A stretch of 64,000 nucleotides of DNA from DT-111 sp965263225 (GCA_965263225.1 CBDHHG010000001.1:310001-374000); one strand, 5' to 3'. Counted from the first letter of the stretch, positions 18,201 to 28,020 are shown. Notes: generated by a model from the sequence alone, not told the origin. Program-made: numbers and translations.

Positions 18201-20579
18201 ATGAAAGCCATCTCCAAGCTCACCAAAGAAGAAGTTCTTCAAGATTATCATTGTTGCCTCCTTAGCCGCGAAGTCAGTTTTTTACTCCGTAAAGAAGTCC
18301 TCAATGGCAGAGCCAAGTTTGGGGCAGGCAATGCTGGCAAGGAACTCCCTTTGGTAGCCATGGCTAAGAGCTTTGAACCGGGAGATTTCTGGTCCGGATA
18401 CTATCGGGATCAGACCTTGATGTTCAGGCTTGGGATGGCCAGCCCTGTCGATTTTTTTGCTGCCCTCTATGGCGATGCCCTTAACGATCCACTTTCTGGA
18501 GGAAGACAAATGACCAATCATTACAGCACTCCATTAATCGACTCGGACGGCAATTGGCTCCCACACACCGACCGCCTCAACGCAGCCTCCACCATCTCCC
18601 CCGTGGCTGGGCATGTAGCACATGCATTAGGACTAGCGAATGCCTCCAAAGTATACCGTTCTTTGCCCGACCTTGATTCATCAGGTCAATTCTCGCAAGC
18701 CGGAAATGAAGTAATCTTCTGTACTATTGGAGATGCCTCGGCAGTGGAAGGCGTTTTTTTTGAGGCTGTAAATGCGGCTGGCGTGATGCGGGTTCCTATC
18801 GCTTATATTGTCATCGATGATGGATATGGGATTTCCGTCCCAGCGAAATACCAAATGACGAAGGAAAATATCTCCGAAGCCTTAGCGGGTTTTCAGGTGG
18901 ATGAGCAAGGCAGAGGCCTTGATATTTATACCGTGAAAGCCTGGGATTATCAGGGCTTGTGCGACACCTTCACGGAGGGCATTGCCAAGATTCGTGAGAC
19001 CCATATTCCCGCTATATTTCACATCCAAGAATGTACCCAGCAGTTTGGCCACTCCACTTCAGGGTCACATGAGCGATATAAACCTACCTCCAGGCTTGCC
19101 TGGGAAAAGGAGATGGATTGTAATCGACACTTTGAGGAATGGATTATCTCCGAAGGATTGGCTAGTCCGAAGGAATTAAAAGCTATACAAATAGCAGCTA
19201 AGGAAGAAGCCACAGCTTGTCGAGATAAAGCCTGGGAAGCATACAGTCAGCCAGTGGAGGGCATGCGGAAAACAGTTACCGATATCTATGCTAGCCTACT
19301 CCAGGAAGCTGGCAGCAATCCAGTCCTTTCTTCCGTAGCACAAAGTTTAGCCGCGATAAAGAACCCAGCCATGAGTCACGTCCTGGATAATGCTCGCCAG
19401 ATGCAAATAGCCATTCACGGACAAGGACTAGCCCACCAAAAGGATCTAGAGGAATGGATATCAGCAGCTCAGAGAGAGGGGCAAGACAGGTACTCTACTC
19501 ATCTCCACAGCCACACCCCTCGCTCCGCTCTTCGGATTGCCCCCGTCATCGCTCAGTATTCAGCATCCTCCCCCATTCTCAACGGTCACGAAATCTTAAA
19601 TCATTTCTTTGATCAAGCTTTAGAACAATATCCCAATCTACTGGCCTTTGGGGAAGATGTTGGGCAAATTGGCGGGGTGAATCAGGCTTTTGCAGGACTA
19701 CAAGACAAGTATGGAGAGCAAAGGGTTTTCGACACAGGCATACGGGAATGGACTATCGTGGGGCAAGGAATCGGCCTGGCCATGCGCGGTCTACGCCCCA
19801 TTGCTGAACTCCAATACCTGGATTATCTAGCTTACGCATTTTCTCCTCTGACGGATGATCTAGCTACTTTAAGATACCGCACTAAGGGTACTCAAATGGC
19901 TCCAGCTATCATTCGTACCAGAGGGCATCGCTTGGAGGGCATATGGCACTCTGGTTCCCCTCTAGGTATGTTGCTACACTCCATGCGGGGAATCTACATC
20001 TTAGTCCCTAGAAATATGGTCCAAGCAGCAGGCATGTACCAAACGCTGCTACAATCTGATGATCCTGCCATATTAATTGAATGTTTGAACGGATACCGAA
20101 TTAAAGAACGGCTTCCCGATAATCTCGATCGCTTCAGCGTAGCCTTAGGTGTGCCAGAGGTACTACAGGAAGGGCCAGACCTTACCTTGGTCACCTACGG
20201 CAGTTGTGTCAGAATTGCCCAAGAAGCCCTACCTCTACTGGCAGAAAAGGGCATCCAGGTAGAACTGATTGATGTGCAAACCCTCCTTCCTTTTGATCTT
20301 GAGCATAGAATCATCCATTCCCTGCAAAAAACCAATCGTATCTTATTCCTGGATGAAGATGTCCCAGGTGGAGCCAGCGCCTTTATGCTCCAACAAGTAC
20401 TGGAAGAACAAGGAGGATATCAATACCTAGATTCCCCACCAGCTACGCTCACAGCTAAAGCTCATCGCCCCGCCTTCGGAGACGATGGCGATTACTTTTC
20501 CAAACCCAACACAATAGATGTGTTTTGGAAGGTGTACCAAATGATGCAAGAGAGCGATCCTGGACGTTTTCCCGCCTGA
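18201..20579 (+). CDS. 2-oxoacid dehydrogenase E1, alpha and beta subunits fused (paralogue 1)
   Basis: 792 residues. Residues about 1-330 are the E1 alpha part, with the thiamine diphosphate segment IGDASAVEGVFFEAVNAAGV and DDGYGIS; about 460-790 is the E1 beta part (NGHEILNHFFDQAL, AFGEDVGQIGGVNQAF, TPP-dependent transketolase fold, C-terminal VELIDVQTLLPFD). Enzymes of this form act as the branched-chain 2-oxoacid (2-oxoisovalerate) or related dehydrogenase E1, decarboxylating the 2-oxo acid and acylating the lipoyl group of E2. No E2 or E3 gene lies in the window, so partners are elsewhere. A close paralogue lies at 42207. It is convergent with the lipoprotein gene, 13 bases apart. Confidence 0.88.
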   Translation: MKAISKLTKEEVLQDYHCCLLSREVSFLLRKEVLNGRAKFGAGNAGKELPLVAMAKSFEPGDFWSGYYRDQTLMFRLGMASPVDFFAALYGDALNDPLSGGRQMTNHYSTPLIDSDGNWLPHTDRLNAASTISPVAGHVAHALGLANASKVYRSLPDLDSSGQFSQAGNEVIFCTIGDASAVEGVFFEAVNAAGVMRVPIAYIVIDDGYGISVPAKYQMTKENISEALAGFQVDEQGRGLDIYTVKAWDYQGLCDTFTEGIAKIRETHIPAIFHIQECTQQFGHSTSGSHERYKPTSRLAWEKEMDCNRHFEEWIISEGLASPKELKAIQIAAKEEATACRDKAWEAYSQPVEGMRKTVTDIYASLLQEAGSNPVLSSVAQSLAAIKNPAMSHVLDNARQMQIAIHGQGLAHQKDLEEWISAAQREGQDRYSTHLHSHTPRSALRIAPVIAQYSASSPILNGHEILNHFFDQALEQYPNLLAFGEDVGQIGGVNQAFAGLQDKYGEQRVFDTGIREWTIVGQGIGLAMRGLRPIAELQYLDYLAYAFSPLTDDLATLRYRTKGTQMAPAIIRTRGHRLEGIWHSGSPLGMLLHSMRGIYILVPRNMVQAAGMYQTLLQSDDPAILIECLNGYRIKERLPDNLDRFSVALGVPEVLQEGPDLTLVTYGSCVRIAQEALPLLAEKGIQVELIDVQTLLPFDLEHRIIHSLQKTNRILFLDEDVPGGASAFMLQQVLEEQGGYQYLDSPPATLTAKAHRPAFGDDGDYFSKPNTIDVFWKVYQMMQESDPGRFPA

Positions 20580-20592
20580 AGCCTGGTTAACG

Positions 20593-21393
20593 CTAATCAG
20601 TGTTAGACCATCCCAGGCTATAGTCATCATAAGCATAGTCTGCTCGCAAATACAGTAAGTTTCTATCTTGGTCTACTCGGTAACTTTTACGAATCTTAGG
20701 CAGCAGGAATCCTTCAACTTCATGAAAACTTTGGTTCTCTACATAACTATAGTGATCCGCATGTTGGACCATGTAGGCTAGAAAGGTGAAGTCCTCTGCG
20801 TCATAATAGTGCTTCCAAATATCGGGGGTACTATGATCGGCATGCTCTTTAGGATCATAGGAGGCTTGTAAGACCTCTACGATCTTTCCATTGGCAAGTG
20901 TATCTAAACCACCATAAGACAACCGAACACCCGCATCCAATAATTTGAAAGGGATACTTACTACGAAAGTCGCGCTAAGGACGGTATTAATTATGGATTG
21001 CTTTGTCATTGCAGTATCTGGCTCACCGTTCAATAGTTTTTGATACTGACCTTCATTGAAATGGATCGCATTCGCATTCCCATCCTTTTCCCATTCAATA
21101 GCCACAGTTGGATTTGCACCAAAAGTGTAAAGATGCTTCTGGAAAGCCGCATTTTCTACCTGACCTGATTCCAATAACAAGGAGTAATCCTTAGTAAATT
21201 GTAAAGATGCCAATCTATTCCACCGTTCTATTCCACCGGCTCTTTCCATGGCCGCTGTAAGTACTCTTTTTACTTCTCCGTCGGTAATGTGTGCCAAAGG
21301 ATCTATCGGTGAGGCATTCTCCGTGGCTGGAGTTTCATTTGTGCAACTAGCGGCAAGGAACAGCCAGCAAAAAAAAAGTAGTTTTGATTTCAT
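20593..21393 (-). CDS. Outer-membrane-type lipoprotein, unknown function
   Basis: 266 residues. The N-terminus is a lipoprotein signal with lipobox LAAS followed by C17, then a Ser/Thr/Glu-rich tether. The mature part is mostly beta (LQFTKDYSLLLESGQVE, AFQKHLYTFGANPTVAIEW, YYDAEDFTFLAYMVQHAD), reminiscent of LolA/LolB-like or DUF6503-type Bacteroidota proteins in which a substrate-dependent conversion of a molecule is unclear. I do not assign a function. On the minus strand two TAnnTTTG matches lie upstream (21411-21418 and 21433-21440), so it has its own promoter. Confidence 0.75.
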   Translation of the reverse strand: MKSKLLFFCWLFLAASCTNETPATENASPIDPLAHITDGEVKRVLTAAMERAGGIERWNRLASLQFTKDYSLLLESGQVENAAFQKHLYTFGANPTVAIEWEKDGNANAIHFNEGQYQKLLNGEPDTAMTKQSIINTVLSATFVVSIPFKLLDAGVRLSYGGLDTLANGKIVEVLQASYDPKEHADHSTPDIWKHYYDAEDFTFLAYMVQHADHYSYVENQSFHEVEGFLLPKIRKSYRVDQDRNLLYLRADYAYDDYSLGWSNTD

Positions 21394-21493
21394 ACTAGTA
21401 GTCGTTTAACCAAACTTAAGTAAAAGTCTGGACAAACCTAGAGATGTGGCTCGATATGAAAGCTAGCTACAGCTTCGTGACCCAGAAATGCGC

Positions 21494-22324
21494 TTATTTC
21501 GCGACCAAGCTCGACGATGGCACTTGTGCTTCGAGGGGATTAGTAGATATCATGTCCCGTCCTGCCCTGTCTTGAAAGAAGGGATGTAAAGCTGCGACCT
21601 CTCCAATCACGATTATGCCAGGCGCACTAAACTGCTGCTCTACTGCCGATTTTTCAATTTCACCGAGATGACCTAGAATCGTCCTTGCATTGGCTAAAGT
21701 GGCAGACTCAATCAAACCCACAGGTGTCTCTGCTGAACGATACCGCCGGACAAGCTGTACAATATCAGACAATTTCCTGGTTCCCATTAGGATCACTAAG
21801 GTGGAAGAAGATTGAGCTGCCAATTTCAAATCTTCGGAAATCTGATGTTTTCTCGTGGTAGCGGTAACCACCCAAAAACTATTGCTTACTCCTCGATGCG
21901 TTACAGGAATTCCGACACTTGCTGGCCCCGCAATAGCACTACTGATACCAGGAATAACTTCAACAGGAATGCCATATCCTTCTGCAAACTGCAATTCCTC
22001 ATATCCTCTCCCAAAAACAAAAGGATCTCCCCCCTTTAATCGAACTACATGGCCATACCTAAAAGCGCAATCCACCAAAAACTGATTGATCTCCTCCTGT
22101 TTCCATGAATGTTGGCCGCATCTTTTCCCTACATATACCTTATCCACCTTCTGCGGTAATTCATCTAGCAACTCTTTGCTCACTAAGGCATCAAAAAGCA
22201 CTACGTCAGCTTCTTGCAATAAGCGGTACCCTTTACGGCTGATTAAGTCCGGATCCCCAGGGCCCGCCCCGACCAAACTTATACGAGGAGATTTGCAAAA
22301 ATCAGTATTTTTTACGTATTTCAT
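21494..22324 (-). CDS. cobA: Uroporphyrinogen-III C-methyltransferase (siroheme synthesis)
   Basis: 276 residues. Contains the SUMT signatures LVGAGPGDPDLISRKG near the N-terminus, YVGKRCGQHSWKQEEIN, VVRLKGGDPFVFGRGYEE and EVIPGISSAIAGPASVGIPVTHRG. It adds two methyl groups from S-adenosylmethionine to uroporphyrinogen III to give precorrin-2, the branch point to siroheme. It is divergent from nirB, whose product needs siroheme, with only 70 bases between the start codons, so the two are almost surely co-regulated. No oxidase/ferrochelatase domain (CysG N-terminal part) is fused. The ATG at 22324 would be just downstream of a -7 element, giving a possibly leaderless message. Confidence 0.95.
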   Translation of the reverse strand: MKYVKNTDFCKSPRISLVGAGPGDPDLISRKGYRLLQEADVVLFDALVSKELLDELPQKVDKVYVGKRCGQHSWKQEEINQFLVDCAFRYGHVVRLKGGDPFVFGRGYEELQFAEGYGIPVEVIPGISSAIAGPASVGIPVTHRGVSNSFWVVTATTRKHQISEDLKLAAQSSSTLVILMGTRKLSDIVQLVRRYRSAETPVGLIESATLANARTILGHLGEIEKSAVEQQFSAPGIIVIGEVAALHPFFQDRAGRDMISTNPLEAQVPSSSLVAK

Positions 22325-22367
22325 GATCCAAAACTAAGTATTTTTAAGTATAATTGCTTAGTTTTGG
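22314..22367. promoter_or_regulatory. Divergent cobA/nirB control region with mirrored -7 boxes and NarL-like heptamers
   Basis: CCAAAACTAAG (22328-22338) is the exact inverse of 22357-22367. Each arm contains a -7 element TAGTTTTG, at 22359-22366 on plus for nirB and 22329-22336 on minus for cobA. Between and over them lie CTAAGTA (22334-22340) and TTAAGTA (22344-22350), ten bases apart, and an ACGTA at 22314-22318. Read on minus these are TACTTAG and TACTTAA, six-of-seven matches to the NarL heptamer TACYYMT. No -33 TTG is present for nirB, as expected for an activated promoter. Confidence 0.6.
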
Positions 22368-22394
22368 GACGTAAATGATTAAAAAATACCTACA

Positions 22395-24902
22395 ATGAAG
22401 AAAAAGGTAATTGTCATTGGTAATGGAATGGTTGGCTATAAATTTTGCGAAAAGCTAGTAGCAAAAGCCGCTGGACAGTTTCAAATCAGCATATTTGGTG
22501 AGGAACCTCGTCCTGCATATGACCGTGTTCACTTAAGTGAGTACTTCGAAAATCAATCTGAGGAAAAACTGATATTGGCCTCACATAGCTGGTATGAAGA
22601 GAATGGAATTGAGCTTCGTACGGGGGAGTTAGTCACCGCCGTATCGACTATTGATAAGACGATAAGCACCCATAAAGGAACCCAAGTCTCTTACGACTAC
22701 CTGGTACTCGCTACCGGTTCTTCTCCTTTTGTCCCTCCTATCCCTGGCGTACATAAGAATGGTGTATTTGTCTACAGAACTATTGAAGACTTAGATGCCA
22801 TCATTGCCTATGGAGAAAAAATGAAAAAGGAGGGACAACTCAAAGCTACTGTCTTAGGTGGTGGGCTACTCGGGTTAGAAGCAGCAAAAGCGCTACTCGA
22901 TCTTGGCATGAAACCTAGCGTAATTGAATTTGCCTCCCGTCTAATGCCTAGACAACTGGATGAAGCGGGGGCCAATATGTTACAGTCTACCATTGAAGGG
23001 CTAGGTATAGAGGTTTTGACTTCCAAGGCAACTACAGATATCATTGGTGACGGCCGAATAGAGGAGATGTTTTTCAAGGATGGAGCATCCCACAAGACCT
23101 CCATGTTAGTTATTTCTGCCGGGATTCGTCCGCGCGACGAATTGGCACGACAGGCAGATATAGCGGTCGGGCCTAGAGGAGGAATTCAAGTAGATGATAA
23201 AATGCACACCTCTGCTCCTGATGTATATGCGATTGGAGAGGTAGCCTTATATCAAGAAAAGATATATGGCTTGGTAGCTCCAGGATATGACATGGCAGAA
23301 ATTTGCGTAGCTCAGCTTCTCGGGGAAGAAAAGGCCATGGTAGGCGAAATCGACATGTCTACAAAGCTCAAATTAATTGGTGTAGATGTAGCTAGTTTTG
23401 GAGATGCTATGGGAGAACAGGGAGAAAGTCAGGCAATTGTCTACCAGGATAAAAACAAAGGTTTATACAAGCGAATCAATGTGTCGCTGGATGGTAAAAA
23501 ACTCCTAGGAGGAATTCTGGTGGGAGATGCAGCAGATTACAATATGCTCCTACAGATGACACAATTAGAGATGCCCCTTCCTCCCAACCCGGAAGACCTA
23601 ATTCTAGGACCAAGGAATGGCGAAGGAGGCGCAGATGGAGGAGTAATGGATCTTCCAGACAATGCCTTGATCTGTGCCTGTGAATCCGTAACGAAAGGAG
23701 ATTTAGTTGAAGCAGTCAGTAAGAAGGGCTGTGATACTCTGAAGGGTTTGTGTAAAGAGACGAAGGCCAGTACAGGTTGTGGTGGTTGCAAACCTATGGT
23801 TAAAGACCTGCTTCGGGAGACCTTACAATCCATGGGCAAAACGGTCAAAACCCAGATTTGCGAACACTTCCCCTATAGCCGTAGAGAGCTTCTTGACCTT
23901 ATTAGTGTAAAGGGCATCCTAAGCTACGATCAAGCCCTAGATGAAGTCGGTCATGGGGATGGGTGCGAGGTATGCAAACCTGCCTTAGCCTCGATTTTTG
24001 CTGGTTTATACAATGAAACAGCAGTCAAACAAGAGACGATTCAAGATACCAATGACCGATTCTTAGCTAATATTCAGCGAAATGGTACCTACTCTATCGT
24101 TCCTCGCGTGCCAGGAGGAGAGATCACTCCCGAAAAGTTGATTGCCATGGGCAAGGTCGCTCAAAAGTATGACTTGTACACGAAAATCACTGGTGGCCAA
24201 CGGATCGATATGTTCGGGGCTAAGCTCAACGATTTACCAAAGATATGGGAAGAGTTGATTGCAGCAGGTTTTGAGAGTGGTCATGCCTATGGCAAAGCTC
24301 TACGAACGGTAAAGAGTTGTGTAGGTTCTACCTGGTGTAGGTTCGGAATGGATGAAAGTGTAAGCTTTGCCGTAGAACTGGAAAATCGCTACAAGGGGAT
24401 TCGAGCACCACACAAGCTAAAGGGTGGGGTTTCGGGTTGCATCAGAGAGTGTGCCGAGGCCCGTTGCAAGGACTTTGGCGTGATTGCTACCGAAGCGGGC
24501 TGGAATCTATACGTCTGTGGCAACGGCGGCGCTAAACCTAAGCATGCACTGCTACTTGCGGAAAACATCGATAAAGCAAGCTGTATTCAGTACATTGACC
24601 GATTCCTCATGTTCTATATCAAAACTGCGGCCCCCTTAACTCGTACCGCCGCCTGGCTGGAACAATTGGAAGGAGGCATAGATTATCTCAAACAAGTCGT
24701 CATACAGGATTCCTTAGGTATTGCCCAAGAGCTAGAAGCCCAAATGGGAGAGCTGGTCAACACCTACCAATGTGAATGGAAACAGGTGGTAGACAACCCA
24801 GATTTAAAACAAAGATTCCGGCATTTCATCAACTCAGAGGATAGTGATGACAACCTCACTTTTGTACCGCTCAGAGATCAGAAAATGCCTAAGCCTTGGT
24901 AG
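22395..24902 (+). CDS. nirB: Assimilatory nitrite reductase, large subunit
   Basis: 835 residues, the normal NirB length. An N-terminal FAD/NAD(P)H pyridine-nucleotide oxidoreductase part (VIGNGMVGYKFCEKL, a second Rossmann site VLGGGLLGLEAAKALL) is followed by a BFD-like [2Fe-2S] domain (CACESV ... CGGCKP, about 425-470), a second BFD-like stretch with fewer Cys (about 485-540), a ferredoxin-like half-domain, and the siroheme/[4Fe-4S] domain with C642, C648, C682 and C686 in the C-x5-C and C-x3-C pattern. It reduces nitrite to ammonium with NAD(P)H in the cytoplasm together with NirD. It is first in the nirBD unit and divergent from the siroheme gene. Confidence 0.96.
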   Translation: MKKKVIVIGNGMVGYKFCEKLVAKAAGQFQISIFGEEPRPAYDRVHLSEYFENQSEEKLILASHSWYEENGIELRTGELVTAVSTIDKTISTHKGTQVSYDYLVLATGSSPFVPPIPGVHKNGVFVYRTIEDLDAIIAYGEKMKKEGQLKATVLGGGLLGLEAAKALLDLGMKPSVIEFASRLMPRQLDEAGANMLQSTIEGLGIEVLTSKATTDIIGDGRIEEMFFKDGASHKTSMLVISAGIRPRDELARQADIAVGPRGGIQVDDKMHTSAPDVYAIGEVALYQEKIYGLVAPGYDMAEICVAQLLGEEKAMVGEIDMSTKLKLIGVDVASFGDAMGEQGESQAIVYQDKNKGLYKRINVSLDGKKLLGGILVGDAADYNMLLQMTQLEMPLPPNPEDLILGPRNGEGGADGGVMDLPDNALICACESVTKGDLVEAVSKKGCDTLKGLCKETKASTGCGGCKPMVKDLLRETLQSMGKTVKTQICEHFPYSRRELLDLISVKGILSYDQALDEVGHGDGCEVCKPALASIFAGLYNETAVKQETIQDTNDRFLANIQRNGTYSIVPRVPGGEITPEKLIAMGKVAQKYDLYTKITGGQRIDMFGAKLNDLPKIWEELIAAGFESGHAYGKALRTVKSCVGSTWCRFGMDESVSFAVELENRYKGIRAPHKLKGGVSGCIRECAEARCKDFGVIATEAGWNLYVCGNGGAKPKHALLLAENIDKASCIQYIDRFLMFYIKTAAPLTRTAAWLEQLEGGIDYLKQVVIQDSLGIAQELEAQMGELVNTYQCEWKQVVDNPDLKQRFRHFINSEDSDDNLTFVPLRDQKMPKPW

Positions 24903-24950
24903 GTTAATGATTCCGTAGCTTGTCACCTCATCAACACAAAATCTTCAAAC

Positions 24951-25328
24951 ATGGAAGCTTTACTCGCACAATATACATCTGTCGACCTTGCCTCAGTAAT
25001 GTACTGGTATGAAGTAGCTCCTGTAGACCAGTTCCCCAAGAATGGTGGCGTTTGTGTTAAATACAAAGGCATGCAAATCGCCGTTTTCTACTTCGCTCGA
25101 CAAGGACGCTGGTACGCCTGCCAAAACCTTTGTCCGCACAAACTAGAAATGGTGCTCTCACGGGGACTCCTAGGGGAGGAAAATGGTGTCCCCAAAGTAG
25201 CTTGTGCCTTACACAAGAAGACATTCTCCCTGGAAACAGGGGAAAACCTAAATGGGGATCTCCCTCCAATTGCCACTTACCCAGTCAAAGTTCAAGGCGA
25301 AAAAGTATTCATCGGATTTAAGGAGTAG
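24951..25328 (+). CDS. nirD: Nitrite reductase small subunit, Rieske-like
   Basis: 125 residues. A Rieske [2Fe-2S] fold is indicated by NLCPHK and ACALHKKTF: the CxH and CxxH ligand pairs are both present, so this NirD probably binds a cluster, unlike the enterobacterial form that has lost its ligands. It begins 48 bases after nirB and pairs with it. The C-terminal IATYPVKVQGEKVFIGF is typical of the family. Confidence 0.93.
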   Translation: MEALLAQYTSVDLASVMYWYEVAPVDQFPKNGGVCVKYKGMQIAVFYFARQGRWYACQNLCPHKLEMVLSRGLLGEENGVPKVACALHKKTFSLETGENLNGDLPPIATYPVKVQGEKVFIGFKE

Positions 25329-25398
25329 CTTCAGTTTTCTATTTTTGAAGCGGATAAAGACAGGCGGATACTCGCATCCTACTCATTAAATCACTTTG

Positions 25399-27234
25399 AT
25401 GCAAGAAGGCCAAAGCGATATACAAAAGGGAAACAAGTCGCTCGAACAAACGACCTTCCGGCGGTTGAGTCGACTCTACATTATTGCATTAAGTGCAATC
25501 GCTTTGTCCATCATTGTTAGCCAATTGTTGGTACAGAGTCACTTACAGGCACAGTTAGGGGATTCACACATTGTTAATGTAGCAGGACGACAGCGCATGC
25601 TTAGTCAGAAATTGGTTAAGGAAGTGCTGCTACTCAATTCACCCCATTACAAACAGCTGACTATTTCTGTTCAGGATCTTCAACAAACACTTGAACTCTG
25701 GCAAAATGCCCATGAAAACTTACGGGCGGGCACTACCAATGGCAAGGCCAAAGCTAATAGTACTGCCATTGAAGAAATGTTCCGCCAGATTAATCCCTAC
25801 TACAGTAAGATGGTCGAAAGTATACAGGGGGTGCTGACAGGAGTAGACCAGGCGCAACAGGCAGATCAGCTACAGCCCTTACTGGATCAATTGTTAGCTA
25901 ACGAAGGCCCCTTTCTTGAACAGATGGATCAGATTGTAGCCCAATATGATAAAGAAGCTACCCGTAAAATCCATCAGCTAAGACGAATTGAGCTTTTACT
26001 ACTTTTCCTAGCCTTAGCGATTCTGGTTGCGGAACTGTTTTTCCTTTTTAGACCAGCAGCCATACGTATGCAGCATACGATTGGTAACCTAGTTAAGGCG
26101 GAGACGGAAGCCAAAACCATGACTCGGGAAGTAGAAGAACTGTATCGGGCTAAGGAGCAATCCTTGAATGAACTGCGTGCGCTAAATTTCGCAGTGGATC
26201 AAGCCGCTTTATTTGCCAGTGCTACTACCGATGGTAGGGTAGTTTACTTAAGCAAGAAGTTTCGCGATTTATTGGGGATTGGAGAAGAGGAAGCTCAAGG
26301 TACTCTAGCCGATTTGATGAGTGCCAAGGAAGGAGAACAAGAATACCTGCGGACACTTCTAAAAAGTACTACCTCCGCTATTTGGAATGGAGAAATTGAA
26401 TTGACCACCCATAAGGGAGATAGATTATGGTTAGAAATGTCCATCGTCCCGGTGAATAGAAGTGGGGTCAAACAAGACCTATTGATTCTATGCTCTAACA
26501 TTACCTCTCGAAAGCGAGCACAACTGGAGATTGATATATTAAAAGAAAAGCAATTTCAGGAGAAGATTCAACAACAGAAAGTATTGTCCTCTCAAGTGAT
26601 TGAAGCCCAAGAGGAGGAACGCAAACGGATTGCGCGCGACATGCATGATGGGATTGGTCAAATGCTCACTGCCTTGCGCTTCAATCTCCAATCCATTAAT
26701 CTCCAACAACTGGAGGAGGCCAAAGATAAGCTAACCGAGATCAATGATATCGCCACGGGTCTCATTCGAGGAGTGAGAATTGCCACTTTCAACCTCACTC
26801 CGCCAGAACTCTCCGATTATGGGATCAGCCCGGGTTTACAAAAATTAGCTAGTGAATTAAGCAAATTAACCGGAAAACAAATCCTATTCGAAAATCGAAC
26901 TCACTTCAGTCAGCGTTTCGATTCCATCACAGAGACCAATCTCTATCGAATCACCCAAGAAGCCGTTAATAATGCTATCAAATACGCTGAGTCCAACTAT
27001 ATTTTGATCACCCTATCCCATAGCGAAGAGATTCTTAGCATCCTGGTAGATGACGACGGGCGAGGCTTCGATATCCACAACCCGAAACGCAAAATTTCTG
27101 AGGATGGATCTGGCATGGGCATTTCCTTTATGCGCGAGCGGGTCAATTTTATCAACGGCCGCTTATTCATTCATTCTACCCCGAACCAAGGCACGCGTAT
27201 CACCATCAATATGCCCTTGCCTCCGAAGACTTAG
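25399..27234 (+). CDS. Nitrate/nitrite-type sensor histidine kinase (NarX-like with PAS domain)
   Basis: 611 residues from the ATG at 25399 (a TTG three bases earlier is less likely). One helix at about 26-45 precedes a periplasmic PilJ/NarX-like domain (about 46-195) that opens with NVAGRQRMLSQ, comparable to the P-box by which NarX senses nitrate. The second helix is about 196-217, then a coiled linker, a PAS domain (about 260-370), a HisKA_3 dimerisation helix with the phospho-acceptor H416 in RIARDMHDGIGQ, and an ATPase domain (NLYRITQEAVNNAIKY, VDDDGRGFD). It follows nirD by 70 bases and a -7-like TATTTTTG is present at 25340-25347. It probably phosphorylates the next protein in response to nitrate or nitrite; ligand is inference. 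Confidence 0.9.
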   Translation: MQEGQSDIQKGNKSLEQTTFRRLSRLYIIALSAIALSIIVSQLLVQSHLQAQLGDSHIVNVAGRQRMLSQKLVKEVLLLNSPHYKQLTISVQDLQQTLELWQNAHENLRAGTTNGKAKANSTAIEEMFRQINPYYSKMVESIQGVLTGVDQAQQADQLQPLLDQLLANEGPFLEQMDQIVAQYDKEATRKIHQLRRIELLLLFLALAILVAELFFLFRPAAIRMQHTIGNLVKAETEAKTMTREVEELYRAKEQSLNELRALNFAVDQAALFASATTDGRVVYLSKKFRDLLGIGEEEAQGTLADLMSAKEGEQEYLRTLLKSTTSAIWNGEIELTTHKGDRLWLEMSIVPVNRSGVKQDLLILCSNITSRKRAQLEIDILKEKQFQEKIQQQKVLSSQVIEAQEEERKRIARDMHDGIGQMLTALRFNLQSINLQQLEEAKDKLTEINDIATGLIRGVRIATFNLTPPELSDYGISPGLQKLASELSKLTGKQILFENRTHFSQRFDSITETNLYRITQEAVNNAIKYAESNYILITLSHSEEILSILVDDDGRGFDIHNPKRKISEDGSGMGISFMRERVNFINGRLFIHSTPNQGTRITINMPLPPKT

Positions 27235-27277
27235 TTCTTCGACTACAGCTACCTTACAAGTCTTTCCCCAGACTCAA

Positions 27278-27314
27278 ACTACGTAATTAGACTACGTAAT
27301 TTTGCTTATATTTG
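27278..27314 (+). promoter_or_regulatory. Response-regulator promoter with two 11-bp direct repeats
   Basis: ACTACGTAATT occurs at 27278-27288 and again at 27291-27301, a 13-base period. The -7 element TATATTTG follows at 27307-27314, 38 bases before the ATG. No -33 TTG is present; the repeats occupy that place, as in the nirB and porin promoters where similar TTAAGTA/TACGTA elements lie. Confidence 0.6.
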
Positions 27315-27351
27315 CGTATTCCTTCACGAAATCGCTTCACGGAACCAAATT

Positions 27352-28020
27352 ATGACCAATAAGATCACCATTCTATTAGCTGATGACCATGAACTAGTAC
27401 GAAACGGTATCAAAGCGCTATTGCAAAGTGACGATAGTCTTCAGGTCATCGCCGAAGCGGCTAATGGTCGGGAAGCTTTGGATAAAATAGCCTCCGAAAA
27501 GCCCGATTTAGCTATTATTGATGTGCGTATGCCCGAATTGAATGGAATCGACACGGTAGCTCACGTGATCCAATCTGGTTCTGCCACCAAGCCGATTGTA
27601 CTTTCCATGCATGATTCTGAAGAGTATGTCTTAAAGTCCATTGAAGCTGGCTCATTTGGCTATTTGCTAAAGGATACTTCAAAGGAAGAGTTCCTTCGCG
27701 CCATCCATATGGTGGCCAAAGGAGAGAAGTACTTCAGTGCTGATATCTCACAGATACTCGCCAATAAATACCTGGAAAACCTAAGCTCAGGTAGCGATAC
27801 AGCTACAACCTCTACTCCCTCCCCGTCGATTACCTTAACAAAGAGAGAAAAGCAAGTCATGGACATGGCCCTGGAAGGTTTTAGCAATAAAGAAATCGCC
27901 AACAATCTCAACAAGAGCGTCCGGACTATCGAAGCACACCGCTTCAACCTCATGAAAAAACTCAAGGTTAAGAACATCGCTGAGCTTTCCGCCAAAGCCA
28001 AGTCTCTAGGTTTGATCTAG
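27352..28020 (+). CDS. NarL/FixJ-family response regulator
   Basis: 222 residues. Receiver domain (1-120) with the acidic pair D11/D12, phospho-acceptor D57 in AIIDVRMPELNG and the conserved Lys in YLLKDTSKEE. C-terminal LuxR-type helix-turn-helix (about 155-222: LTKREKQVMDMALEGFSNKEIANNLNKS, VRTIEAHRFNLMKKL). It is the partner of the kinase 117 bases upstream but has its own promoter with direct repeats, consistent with autoregulation. By family it binds heptamer sites related to TACYYMT; such elements occur before nirB/cobA and the porin gene. Confidence 0.94.
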   Translation: MTNKITILLADDHELVRNGIKALLQSDDSLQVIAEAANGREALDKIASEKPDLAIIDVRMPELNGIDTVAHVIQSGSATKPIVLSMHDSEEYVLKSIEAGSFGYLLKDTSKEEFLRAIHMVAKGEKYFSADISQILANKYLENLSSGSDTATTSTPSPSITLTKREKQVMDMALEGFSNKEIANNLNKSVRTIEAHRFNLMKKLKVKNIAELSAKAKSLGLI

